Source: Bacteroidota bacterium (GTDB lineage Bacteria > Bacteroidota > Bacteroidia > JABEUT01). Taken from it: 41,936 nt of DNA. Position numbers and translations under genes: made by a program. This document shows positions 35,883 to 41,936 of the stretch, piece by piece. Under the pieces are notes generated by a model. The model was not told the DNA's origin. It did no database searches and saw only the letters and a list, made by a program, of their open reading frames with translations. How positions within the stretch are numbered: the first letter of the stretch is position 1; each line of letters begins with the position of its first letter. The DNA lies in assembly GCA_013285655.1 (NCBI GenBank), contig JABDHI010000022.1, positions 1 to 41,936 of the forward strand, in the 5' to 3' direction.

Positions 35883-36548
35883 TTATTTTAGGAACGAAAC
35901 CTTAACAAATATTTTCTTAACAACACCATTTTTCTCAATGGCCTTAACACTTAAAGATAAATCCTTGGAATGTCTTTTGTGGAAAATATTTGAGTGTATC
36001 TTCTTTATATACCCAAGTTCAATATGTCCCTTAAAAACTTTAATTGCCTTTGGATCGATTGGATTATCCCTCTCTTTAACATAGGTTAACTTATCCCCTA
36101 TAGAAATATCCTCAGGTTTAATTTTTTTATGCGAAACACCAGCAAGGTCTGTAAGGAATTTGATGTTCTTAACAGGGTAGTAATCGGCTAGTAATTCAAA
36201 GTTATCTGTTGGTAATAACCCTTGGGTATGAGCTAATAAATAGCATTTATCTTCTTTGAATTTTTCAGATATTTCCCAGAATTTATAAAATTCTTGAATG
36301 TCACTGCGTTCAAAATTTATCAATCTACTACTAAATGTTTCCAATACATTTTCAGTATAAACCTTGTCGATTTCAGGGAATTCTGTATAAGGTATAAACC
36401 CCTCTTTTTTAGCCTCCCCTACCGCCTCTTTTAGATAATAAAAGCGCACACCCTTGGTACTACTTCTTTTAATAACGCCAACAATATACCTTCTGTGTCC
36501 AGTACCTTGTCTCCAACTTAAATATATTCTACTAAATTCCTTTCTCAC
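35883..36548 (-). CDS. HIRAN-domain protein with HipA-N/HipS-like N-terminal half
   Basis: 221 aa. The C-terminal ~90 residues match a HIRAN domain: GDKLTYVKERDNPIDPKAIK then LGYIKKIHSNIF. HIRAN is a small β-barrel known from Rad5/HLTF, where it binds DNA 3' ends. The N-terminal ~130 residues show VGVIKR…VRFYYLKEA…GFIPYTEFPEI…VYTENVLETFSSRL and later LLAHTQGLLPTDNFELL. By eye this resembles the N-subdomain that precedes the kinase core in HipA and is the separate HipS protein in HipBST. The start is GTG at 36548, overlapping the TGA of the kinase gene (GTGA), so the two are translationally coupled. Its function with the kinase is inference. Confidence 0.75.
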   Translation of the reverse strand: MRKEFSRIYLSWRQGTGHRRYIVGVIKRSSTKGVRFYYLKEAVGEAKKEGFIPYTEFPEIDKVYTENVLETFSSRLINFERSDIQEFYKFWEISEKFKEDKCYLLAHTQGLLPTDNFELLADYYPVKNIKFLTDLAGVSHKKIKPEDISIGDKLTYVKERDNPIDPKAIKVFKGHIELGYIKKIHSNIFHKRHSKDLSLSVKAIEKNGVVKKIFVKVSFLK

Positions 36549-37582
36549 AATAACTCTTTCAATTTTTGCGCACGTAAAGATACAGCATTTGTAATAAGTT
36601 CTTTTCTTTCTTTTGGCAGTTTAACTTCTCCATATAATTCATCTGGAGCTTCATTATCAAAACTTTCCATAAAGCTACTAAACTTCTCATGTGAATATAG
36701 ACGAATAATCTTATCAATTATTGTATTTATCTGTAGCTTATATTCAGTATTTAGGAGTTTCTTGATGATTTCCACATGGGTAATCTTACTTTCTTCCCAA
36801 TGTATTTCCGAAAGTCCTCTTTTGATATATGCCTCAAATTCAATTTTATTTTTTAGCATATGTACAACCTTTTCATGTGTACATTCCCGACATAAACTAC
36901 TCCCATTATCATAAATAGGTGCAAAGGTTATGTTTTTATGTAAGGCTAGCTTTACCTGTAATAAGCCTTCATCACCAGTGTGTTTCTTAATAAACGAAAC
37001 TAATCCTTGAATCCACTTAGGCAAATTTGCAAACTCCAATGGAGTTTTAGCTGCATATTCTATTTCCCGTATAGATTGAGAAAGTAGGCTATAATCGCCA
37101 ATAAACGCCCAATTTTCTTGATGCCTATCACTATTTCCAATCAATAAGTCAAAGATCATCATTTCAAAGATTTTGTATATATGGCTCTCTAATTGGTATG
37201 CCTGAAGCGTGTTCTCTATGAGTTGAAATGTATATTTATGTCTCAGTTTTTTATCATCAGGTTGAAATGCGGTGTCAAAAGCCTGCATTATTTTACCCCC
37301 TTCGACCAGTTCTTGTTTTTGGGTTTTAAGCATATTTTGGGAGATACAACCAAGCTCCCCATTATAAAGTGCGATATCGTAATTAAGGACATCAAGCTCC
37401 AATAAACTACCTAATCCCGAAGCTATTATTTCACTCCAAAATTCAAAAGGGTATTTTCTATCAGACTTTTTGAAAAAATAGGTTACATCTTGCGGGCTTG
37501 AAAGAAATTTTTTTGCTCTTGTTCCTCCAGTATTATACCACTGCAATTCCTGCCATCCGGTAGCGTCTATTACTTTACCCAT
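36545..37582 (-). CDS. HipA-like (CtkA-type) protein kinase
   Basis: 345 aa from the ATG at 37582 (MGKVIDATGWQEL); the open frame reaches 37633 but the extra 17 residues look non-conserved. It has a HipA-fold kinase core: a candidate ATP lysine in TYFFKKSDR, a helix-C Glu in FWSEIIASGLGSLLELDV, the catalytic loop LLIGNSDRHQENWAFI (D-x-H-x-x-N type), and the metal-binding segment FAPIYDNGSSL (in place of DFG). The N-terminal HipA subdomain is missing, which makes it like HipT or CtkA, not full-length HipA. HipA-family kinases phosphorylate proteins such as aminoacyl-tRNA synthetases and can arrest growth; the target here is unknown. Overlaps the HIRAN gene by 4 bp. Confidence 0.83.
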   Translation of the reverse strand: MGKVIDATGWQELQWYNTGGTRAKKFLSSPQDVTYFFKKSDRKYPFEFWSEIIASGLGSLLELDVLNYDIALYNGELGCISQNMLKTQKQELVEGGKIMQAFDTAFQPDDKKLRHKYTFQLIENTLQAYQLESHIYKIFEMMIFDLLIGNSDRHQENWAFIGDYSLLSQSIREIEYAAKTPLEFANLPKWIQGLVSFIKKHTGDEGLLQVKLALHKNITFAPIYDNGSSLCRECTHEKVVHMLKNKIEFEAYIKRGLSEIHWEESKITHVEIIKKLLNTEYKLQINTIIDKIIRLYSHEKFSSFMESFDNEAPDELYGEVKLPKERKELITNAVSLRAQKLKELL

Positions 37583-37658
37583 TTTAATATTCCGAGCTTT
37601 CACATTAATTGTAAATATAGAAATTACATACATACCTCTTGAATATATTTAATTTGTT

Positions 37659-38348
37659 TTAATTCTCAGCCTTCTCCGGCGCTTTTAACAACTCCTCAAT
37701 TTGTTTCAGCCTTTCAGGGCTAAGCTTCTTAATTTCATCCTGGCTTAGGCGGGTTTCGTTAATTTGTATGTAGTTGTGCTGGTTCTCAATAATGTTTTGG
37801 TTAACAGGTTTGCCCTGCCCTAATAAGCCAGCCGCTTCAAAAAACAGTCGGGTGGCATTAACATTGCCACGGTTCATGCTTAATTGGTAGAGCATTGCCA
37901 TAAGCCTGTCCTTCATCAACTTAAACTCCTCTTGCTGGGTGGCAAACAAAGGGTTCTCGTTAAACTCTTTAATGTGCTTATGTACCGTTAATCTGCTAAG
38001 GCCCGTTAGTTTGGCAATTTCTGTTTTGCTAGGCATCCTGCCCCATTCGCTCAAGCCTTTATTAATAGCACGGGTAACAGCTAAATGATTAGCCTCCCAT
38101 ATATCGCTCTTTATATTCTCACTCAAAACAGGCTCCATCTTATGCAAAAAGCTGTCCTTTTCATCTCCCTTTAATTGGTTAATAGTACTGGCTAGTGTTA
38201 AATTAAACTGTTGTTGTTCTTCTTTAGTAAGCAGGTTCAGGTCGTCGGGGTTAAGTGTTTCTTTGCTTAATAGTCCGGTTACCTTTTCGCTTACAGGCAC
38301 AAGGCTTTGGTTATCGCCGGTTTCACCGGCATTGGTCGTGGTATTCAT
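37659..38348 (-). CDS. Helix-turn-helix DNA-binding protein, phBC6A51-like
   Basis: 229 aa. An HTH is visible at ~100-125 (GRMPSKTEIAKLTGLSRLTVHKHIKEF). It is followed by a helical segment (RLMAMLYQLSMNRGNVNATRLFFEAAGLL) that recalls phage small-terminase/phBC6A51-type HTH proteins. The N-terminus is acidic and low in complexity; the C-terminal tail is charged (LSPERLKQIEELLKAPEKAEN). It lies upstream of the HipA-like kinase on the same strand, with a 76-bp gap. It could regulate the kinase/HIRAN pair, as HipB does for HipA, but it is not an XRE-type HipB. No other phage gene is near. Confidence 0.65.
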   Translation of the reverse strand: MNTTTNAGETGDNQSLVPVSEKVTGLLSKETLNPDDLNLLTKEEQQQFNLTLASTINQLKGDEKDSFLHKMEPVLSENIKSDIWEANHLAVTRAINKGLSEWGRMPSKTEIAKLTGLSRLTVHKHIKEFNENPLFATQQEEFKLMKDRLMAMLYQLSMNRGNVNATRLFFEAAGLLGQGKPVNQNIIENQHNYIQINETRLSQDEIKKLSPERLKQIEELLKAPEKAEN

Positions 38349-38402
38349 TTATCTAGGTATTTAGTTTCGGTGGTTGTGGGTGCGCCATTAAATATGACTA
38401 TA

Positions 38403-38410
38403 CAAAAATA
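38403..38410 (-). promoter_or_regulatory. -7 box candidate for the HTH / HipA-like / HIRAN cluster
   Basis: TATTTTTG on the minus strand, about 55 bp before the HTH ATG. No TTTG at the -33 distance. Confidence 0.3.
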
Positions 38411-38481
38411 CACACAATGTTTACTAGTATAAATATTTTAAATACTTTGTTTTCAACAGGTCGAAATAGAAGATATACATG

Positions 38482-38584
38482 GTTAACATGTTTTGGGCCT
38501 AAAAACATATCAACATACTGTATATCAACTACTTAACCAGCAAAGCATACCCAAAAGTGTTAACTTGTGTAAACCCATGTTGAC
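38482..38584. promoter_or_regulatory. Cluster of GTTRAY half-sites upstream of the HTH gene
   Basis: GTTAAC (38482-38487), ATATCAAC (38507-38514), ATATCAAC (38522-38529), GTTAAC (38559-38564) and GTTGAC (38579-38584). The two ATATCAAC copies are 15 bp apart. The first GTTAAC sits in CATGGTTAACATG. Possible operator region for the HTH protein; inference only. Confidence 0.3.
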
Positions 38585-38743
38585 GGCGTGCCGCTTCAAT
38601 TAAGAATTACGAATTAAACATTAGGAATCGAAGACAGAAAGCATCCTCCCCCTGCCCCCTCCAGCGGGGGATATTGGAGCACGTGAAATGTTTTTGCGTT
38701 AGGATTATTCGTACTCGTTTATTTATTATTGAACTCATGCAGG

Positions 38744-38835
38744 CTTCGCCGGTGTAGCGGAAAGCCCGGAGTGAAGCGAGGATCCCGCAGCATTGCGGGA
38801 CCCGACCCGAGGAACGAGGGGAACGCCCAAATTGT
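38744..38835 (-). repeat. GGGCGTT dispersed repeat, copy 3 (variant)
   Basis: Read on the minus strand it starts GGGCGTTCCCCTCGTTCCTC GGGTCGGG like copy 2. The middle is then replaced by TCCCGCAATGCTGCGGGA, a perfect 7-bp hairpin with a 4-nt loop. It rejoins at CCTCGCTTC and CCGGGCTTTCCGCTAC. The outer end differs from copies 1 and 2. Confidence 0.75.
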
Positions 38836-38911
38836 AAAGTGGAATAGATTCTTCACTGCGTTCAGAATGACAAAAACAAGGAAGCACTTCGACAAGCTCA
38901 GTGTGACGAGA

Positions 38912-39454
38912 TTACTCCTCATCTTCTATATCCTCAGCATAGTGCTTAATGAGGTCAATAAAACGCTTCTCAGCATCACTAAACTTATAGATGTGCTCTT
39001 GCTCGAGGATGAAATGATCGAGGCGCTTTTTAGCATAGAACAAATCGTTAGGGTCATCCATCATTTCGAACCCAAAACCACTGATGAGATTAATGGTAAG
39101 GCAATTGCTGGTATCGCCATGGGTAAACAGGTAATCGATATAAGGTTTAAAGCTTTGGTAAAACAATACAGTGTCTACAAATTTCTCGCCTACATCATCG
39201 GTACAGTTAAAGCAAATGCTATCGAGGCAATCCAAATATTCGGTTTTATGGGTTTTAATGAACCTGTCGCGCAGGGAATCGATAAGGGAAATGATGCATT
39301 TATCATCCGTATACGTGGTATTGGCAACTTTAAAAGCCGAATCGCGGATAAGTTTTAAGGAACCGGGCACATTATGCAATAAACGGCAAGCCATAGGCTG
39401 GGAAAAGCCTTTGGCAGCAAACAATACAAGCATTATTACCAATAACTTCTTCAT
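38912..39454 (-). CDS. Small secreted protein of unknown function
   Basis: About 180 aa from MKKLLVIML (ATG at 39454); the frame opens three codons earlier but a signal peptide starting at 39454 is cleaner (LLVIMLVLFAAKGFSQ). The mature part has five cysteines, including CLDSICFNC, is acidic and mostly helical (IDSLRDRFIKTHKTEY, YIDYLFTHGD, FIDLIKHYAEDIEDEE). I do not recognise a family. No lipoprotein Cys and no T9SS tail, so probably periplasmic. A -7 box TACTTTTG at 39461-39468 stands 6 bp before the ATG, suggesting a nearly leaderless mRNA. It is divergent from guaB. Confidence 0.75.
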   Translation of the reverse strand: MKKLLVIMLVLFAAKGFSQPMACRLLHNVPGSLKLIRDSAFKVANTTYTDDKCIISLIDSLRDRFIKTHKTEYLDCLDSICFNCTDDVGEKFVDTVLFYQSFKPYIDYLFTHGDTSNCLTINLISGFGFEMMDDPNDLFYAKKRLDHFILEQEHIYKFSDAEKRFIDLIKHYAEDIEDEE

Positions 39455-39460
39455 ACACCA

Positions 39461-39468
39461 CAAAAGTA
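39461..39468 (-). promoter_or_regulatory. -7 box of the small secreted protein gene
   Basis: TACTTTTG on the minus strand, 6 bp before the ATG at 39454. It is part of a divergent promoter region shared with guaB. Confidence 0.4.
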
Positions 39469-39526
39469 CCCGAATTTATAAAAAGAGGCCTTTTTAGGAT
39501 AAAAAGGTCATTTGCTACAAAATGAT

Positions 39527-39534
39527 TATATTTG
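39527..39534 (+). promoter_or_regulatory. -7 box of the guaB promoter
   Basis: TATATTTG matches TAnnTTTG. A start near 39541 makes the GTG at 39548 the first usable codon in frame; the upstream TTG at 39512 would be outside the transcript. The -33 TTTG at 39511-39514 is too close (12 bp) to be canonical. Confidence 0.55.
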
Positions 39535-39547
39535 CAAAAGTTTAATT

Positions 39548-41017
39548 GTGAAACAAGACACTGACAAATTTGCAGGAGAAGGCTTAACCTACGATGACGT
39601 ACTTCTGCTTCCTGCATATTCAGAGGTATTACCAAGGGAAACCGACATTACCTCACACTTTACCAGAACTATAAAAGTTAACACCCCTGTGCTTACGGCG
39701 GCTATGGATACCGTTACCGAGTACAAAATGGCTATTGCCATTGCCGGACAAGGCGGTATAGGTGTGTTGCATAAAAACATGACCATTGCCCAGCAGGCAG
39801 ACCAGGTTAGGCGTGTAAAACGCTACGAAAGTGGCATGATACAGGACCCTGTTACCCTTAAGCAAGATGCTAAGGTAAAGGATGCCCTTGCCCTGATGAA
39901 GGAACACAAGATTGGTGGAATACCCGTTGTGGCCGATAAAAACAGGCTGGTAGGTATTGTAACCAACCGCGACCTTAGGTTCGAAAAGAATGGTAACCGC
40001 CTTATTAAGGAGGTGATGACCAAGGACCATATTATTACTACCACAAAAGGTACCGACCTTACCAAGGCTGAAGAGATACTTAAGAAATATAAGATAGAAA
40101 AACTGCCTGTAGTAGATGGTGGTGGCCATTTGGTTGGACTTATTACTTATAAAGACATACAGAAGATACACTTGCACCCGAACGCATGTAAAGATGAGTT
40201 TGGCCGTTTGCGTGTGGCTGCTGCTATCGGCGTTACTGCCGATATGTACGACAGGGCAACTGCTTTGGTTAATGCCGAAGTTGATGCAGTGATCGTTGAC
40301 ACCGCACACGGGCACTCAAAGCGAGTTATTGAAGAAGTAAAAGCACTGAAGAAGAAATTCCCGAAACTGCAAATTGTAGCCGGTAACATTGCCACCGCCG
40401 AAGCTGCGTTAGCTTTAGCAAAGGCAGGTGTTGATGCTGTTAAAGTTGGTATAGGGCCTGGTTCTATATGTACCACACGTATTATTGCAGGTATTGGTGT
40501 ACCTCAGTTAACCGCAGTATATGAAGTAGCTAAGGCGCTTAAAGGCACCGGCATACCGGTTATTGCCGATGGTGGCTTACGTTACACGGGCGATATTGTA
40601 AAAGCTATTGCAGCAGGCGCCAGCACAGTTATGGCAGGTTCTATGTTTGCAGGTGTTGAAGAATCACCGGGCGAGACCATTATATTTGAAGGAAGACGAT
40701 TCAAATCGTACCGTGGTATGGGTTCATTAGAAGCTATGCAACATGGTTCGAAGGACCGTTACTTTCAGGATGCTGAAGATGATATTAAGAAACTTGTACC
40801 GGAAGGTATTACCGGACGTGTACCTTATAAAGGCAGCATGGCCGAAGTAATTTACCAGATAGTTGGTGGTTTACGGGCAGGTATGGGGTATTGCGGTGCT
40901 AAGAATATAAGTCAGTTGCAGAAGGCACGTTTCATCCGCATTACGGGTGCAGGCGTAACCGAAAGCCATCCGCACGATATATTCATTACCAGCGAGGCTC
41001 CGAACTATAGCAGGTAA
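39548..41017 (+). CDS. guaB: Inosine-5'-monophosphate dehydrogenase
   Basis: Converts IMP to XMP with NAD+, the committed step of GMP synthesis. 489 aa from GTG 39548, the normal length. (β/α)8 barrel with two CBS domains inserted (~95-150 and ~155-215: [18 protein letters not shown]…, [10 protein letters not shown]…). The catalytic cysteine loop is [12 protein letters not shown], the IMP phosphate loop [15 protein letters not shown] and [13 protein letters not shown], and the mobile flap [11 protein letters not shown]. Start choice: GTG gives [20 protein letters not shown], close to the usual family N-terminus, and agrees with the -7 box at 39527. Followed by a strong terminator. Confidence 0.97.
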   Translation: MKQDTDKFAGEGLTYDDVLLLPAYSEVLPRETDITSHFTRTIKVNTPVLTAAMDTVTEYKMAIAIAGQGGIGVLHKNMTIAQQADQVRRVKRYESGMIQDPVTLKQDAKVKDALALMKEHKIGGIPVVADKNRLVGIVTNRDLRFEKNGNRLIKEVMTKDHIITTTKGTDLTKAEEILKKYKIEKLPVVDGGGHLVGLITYKDIQKIHLHPNACKDEFGRLRVAAAIGVTADMYDRATALVNAEVDAVIVDTAHGHSKRVIEEVKALKKKFPKLQIVAGNIATAEAALALAKAGVDAVKVGIGPGSICTTRIIAGIGVPQLTAVYEVAKALKGTGIPVIADGGLRYTGDIVKAIAAGASTVMAGSMFAGVEESPGETIIFEGRRFKSYRGMGSLEAMQHGSKDRYFQDAEDDIKKLVPEGITGRVPYKGSMAEVIYQIVGGLRAGMGYCGAKNISQLQKARFIRITGAGVTESHPHDIFITSEAPNYSR

Positions 41018-41042
41018 GTCAATAAAGAACGGATAACTACTC

Positions 41043-41084
41043 TTATACCCTCATACTATTTATGAGGGTATAACGTTTTAATTT
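41043..41084 (+). terminator. Hairpin terminator after guaB
   Basis: A perfect 12-bp stem TTATACCCTCAT / ATGAGGGTATAA with a 7-nt loop, followed by CGTTTTAATTT. It ends just before the next ATG (41088), so it could also act as a leader hairpin of the glycosyltransferase gene. Confidence 0.7.
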
Positions 41085-41087
41085 AGA

Positions 41088-41936
41088 ATGGAATTAGCCA
41101 CTCAGCTAAATAAAAGCAACGACAATAAACTGCGTTTTGGGTTCTATACCCTATGGTTTATTGTGCTGGTTATACAGGCCCGCTACACCGAACTGTTCAG
41201 CGATGAAGCTTATTATTGGAACTACTCTACCAACCTGGCATGGGGTTATTTCGACCACCCACCTGTCATTGCTTTTCTAATCAGGTGTGGGTACTCTATC
41301 TTTCATAATGAATTAGGCGTTCGGTTATTCCCTGTTATATTCAGCACAGCCTCTATTTTCATAATAGAATCCTTAATAAAACCGAAGGACCTAAAACTGT
41401 ATTATGTAATAGTAAGTTCAAGCTTCTTTTTGCAAATAGGCGGAATGCTTGCTATACCTGATGCACCTTTGTTGTTCTTTTCAGCTTTGTTCTTTCTGCT
41501 CTACAAGCGGTATACCGAAGAACCAAAAATAAGCACGACCATACTGCTTGGCTTAAACATAGGGGTACTATTACTAAGCAAGTACCACGGCATATTAGTA
41601 GTAGGCTTCACTTTACTATCGAACATTAAGTTGCTTAAGAAATGGCACTTGTATGTTACCGCGATACTCGCACTAATAATTGTATCTCCGCACATATTTT
41701 GGCAATTCAGCAACAACTTCCCAACAGTTAGGTTTCAATTATTCGAACGCCCCGATGAAGGCTTCGACATTTCAAATTCATTTCAATACATAACGGCACA
41801 GCCTTTTGTATTCGGGCCACTGATAAGCGTTATACTCATTATACTTTGCTTTAAATTTAAACCTGCAACGCAATTCGAAAAGGCATTAACCTACAATATC
41901 ATTGGTGTTTATTCCTTCTTTTTAATAATGACATTT
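41088..41936 (+). CDS. GT39/ArnT-type membrane glycosyltransferase, 5' part (runs off the window)
   Basis: 283 codons from the ATG at 41088, open at the right edge. The N-terminus has a TM segment (FYTLWFIVLVIQ) and then the family signature in the first periplasmic loop: LFSDEAYYWNYSTNLAWGYF followed by DHPPVIAFLI. The Asp-Glu pair is the catalytic/metal site of GT39-like (PMT_2) enzymes, which use polyprenyl-phosphate sugars as donors. At least six more hydrophobic segments follow, with SKYHGILVV and SPHIFWQ typical of the family. Probably modifies a lipid or protein in the periplasm; donor and acceptor unknown. The C-terminal part is not in the window. Confidence 0.88.
   Translation, partial: MELATQLNKSNDNKLRFGFYTLWFIVLVIQARYTELFSDEAYYWNYSTNLAWGYFDHPPVIAFLIRCGYSIFHNELGVRLFPVIFSTASIFIIESLIKPKDLKLYYVIVSSSFFLQIGGMLAIPDAPLLFFSALFFLLYKRYTEEPKISTTILLGLNIGVLLLSKYHGILVVGFTLLSNIKLLKKWHLYVTAILALIIVSPHIFWQFSNNFPTVRFQLFERPDEGFDISNSFQYITAQPFVFGPLISVILIILCFKFKPATQFEKALTYNIIGVYSFFLIMTF

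Larger units (their letters stand above)
38349..38911. other. Intergenic region upstream of the HTH gene (563 bp)
   Basis: Contains a weak -7 box and the GTTRAY cluster, followed by a repeat array. The array is AATTAAGAATTACGAATTAA (38598-38617, identical to 14071-14090), a CCCCCTGCCCCCTCCAGCGGGGG hairpin unit (~38647-38669), GGGCGTT copy 3, and TTCTTCACTGCGTTCAGAAT and CTTCGACAAGCTCAGTGTGA units. No gene. Confidence 0.6.

Noticed and set aside
35608-36084. 158-codon plus-strand frame across the monooxygenase start and the HIRAN 3' end
   Set aside because: It overlaps two clear genes on the other strand and has no recognisable domain or promoter.
37659-38348. HTH gene as a prophage terminase remnant
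   Set aside because: The resemblance to small-terminase-type HTH proteins is partial, and no large terminase, portal, capsid or integrase gene is near.
39653-40315. 220-codon minus-strand frame inside guaB
   Set aside because: It lies wholly inside guaB; its composition is a mirror of the guaB codons.

Overview
The window looks like chromosomal DNA of a Bacteroidota member, probably of the Chitinophagales/Sphingobacteriales type. Four observations support this: secreted proteins carry both kinds of type IX secretion (T9SS) C-terminal sorting domain; promoters fit the Bacteroidota pattern TTTG-N19-TAnnTTTG; Shine-Dalgarno sequences are not evident; and intergenic spaces are full of short dispersed repeats. 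No rRNA, tRNA, CRISPR array, transposase or integrase was seen. The taxonomic call is inference from content, not from a marker gene.

Layout. 1-205: the 3' end of a SpoIIE-type phosphatase gene. 286-18597, minus strand: three giant genes (2543, 1780 and 1438 codons) for T9SS-exported, repeat-built surface proteins. Each ends in a PKD domain and a gliding-motility-associated (CHU_C, type B) C-terminal domain. Two share an N-terminal DUF7948-like module and one has a choice-of-anchor-L module. 19230-21143: yidC. 21297-25229, minus strand: two tandem DedA-family proteins, a YceI-like protein, a Crp/Fnr regulator, an aldo/keto reductase and a small secreted protein with an ExbD-like C-terminus. 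25444-28463: a split proton-translocating transhydrogenase operon (pntAA, pntAB, pntB). 28684-31402: a T9SS type A protein, a GNAT acetyltransferase and a secreted carboxypeptidase-regulatory-like protein. 31414-34284, minus: a TPR-TM-GAF-PAS-SpoIIE sensor phosphatase. 34592-35761, minus: a TetX-like FAD monooxygenase broken by one in-frame TGA. 35883-38348, minus: HIRAN-domain protein, HipA-like kinase and HTH protein. 38912-39454, minus: a small secreted protein. 39548-41017: guaB. 41088 to the end: a partial GT39-type membrane glycosyltransferase.

How the parts relate. The three giant proteins are most simply read as adhesins or surface fibres sharing one export route; YidC is general inner-membrane machinery next door. 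Genes 1 and 3 share a colinear block of seven diverged Ig-like repeats, so whole blocks were copied or exchanged. The aldo/keto reductase, Crp/Fnr regulator and YceI genes lie in line, with a 22-bp palindrome ahead of yceI about where a class II activator would bind.

Best candidate for something under-described: the HTH / HipA-like kinase / HIRAN cluster at 35883-38348. The kinase and HIRAN genes overlap by GTGA, and the HIRAN protein's N-terminal half resembles the small N-subdomain that HipBST systems encode separately. The second most interesting signal is a family of ACTTTA-rich inverted repeats placed immediately before yidC, pntAA and pntB.
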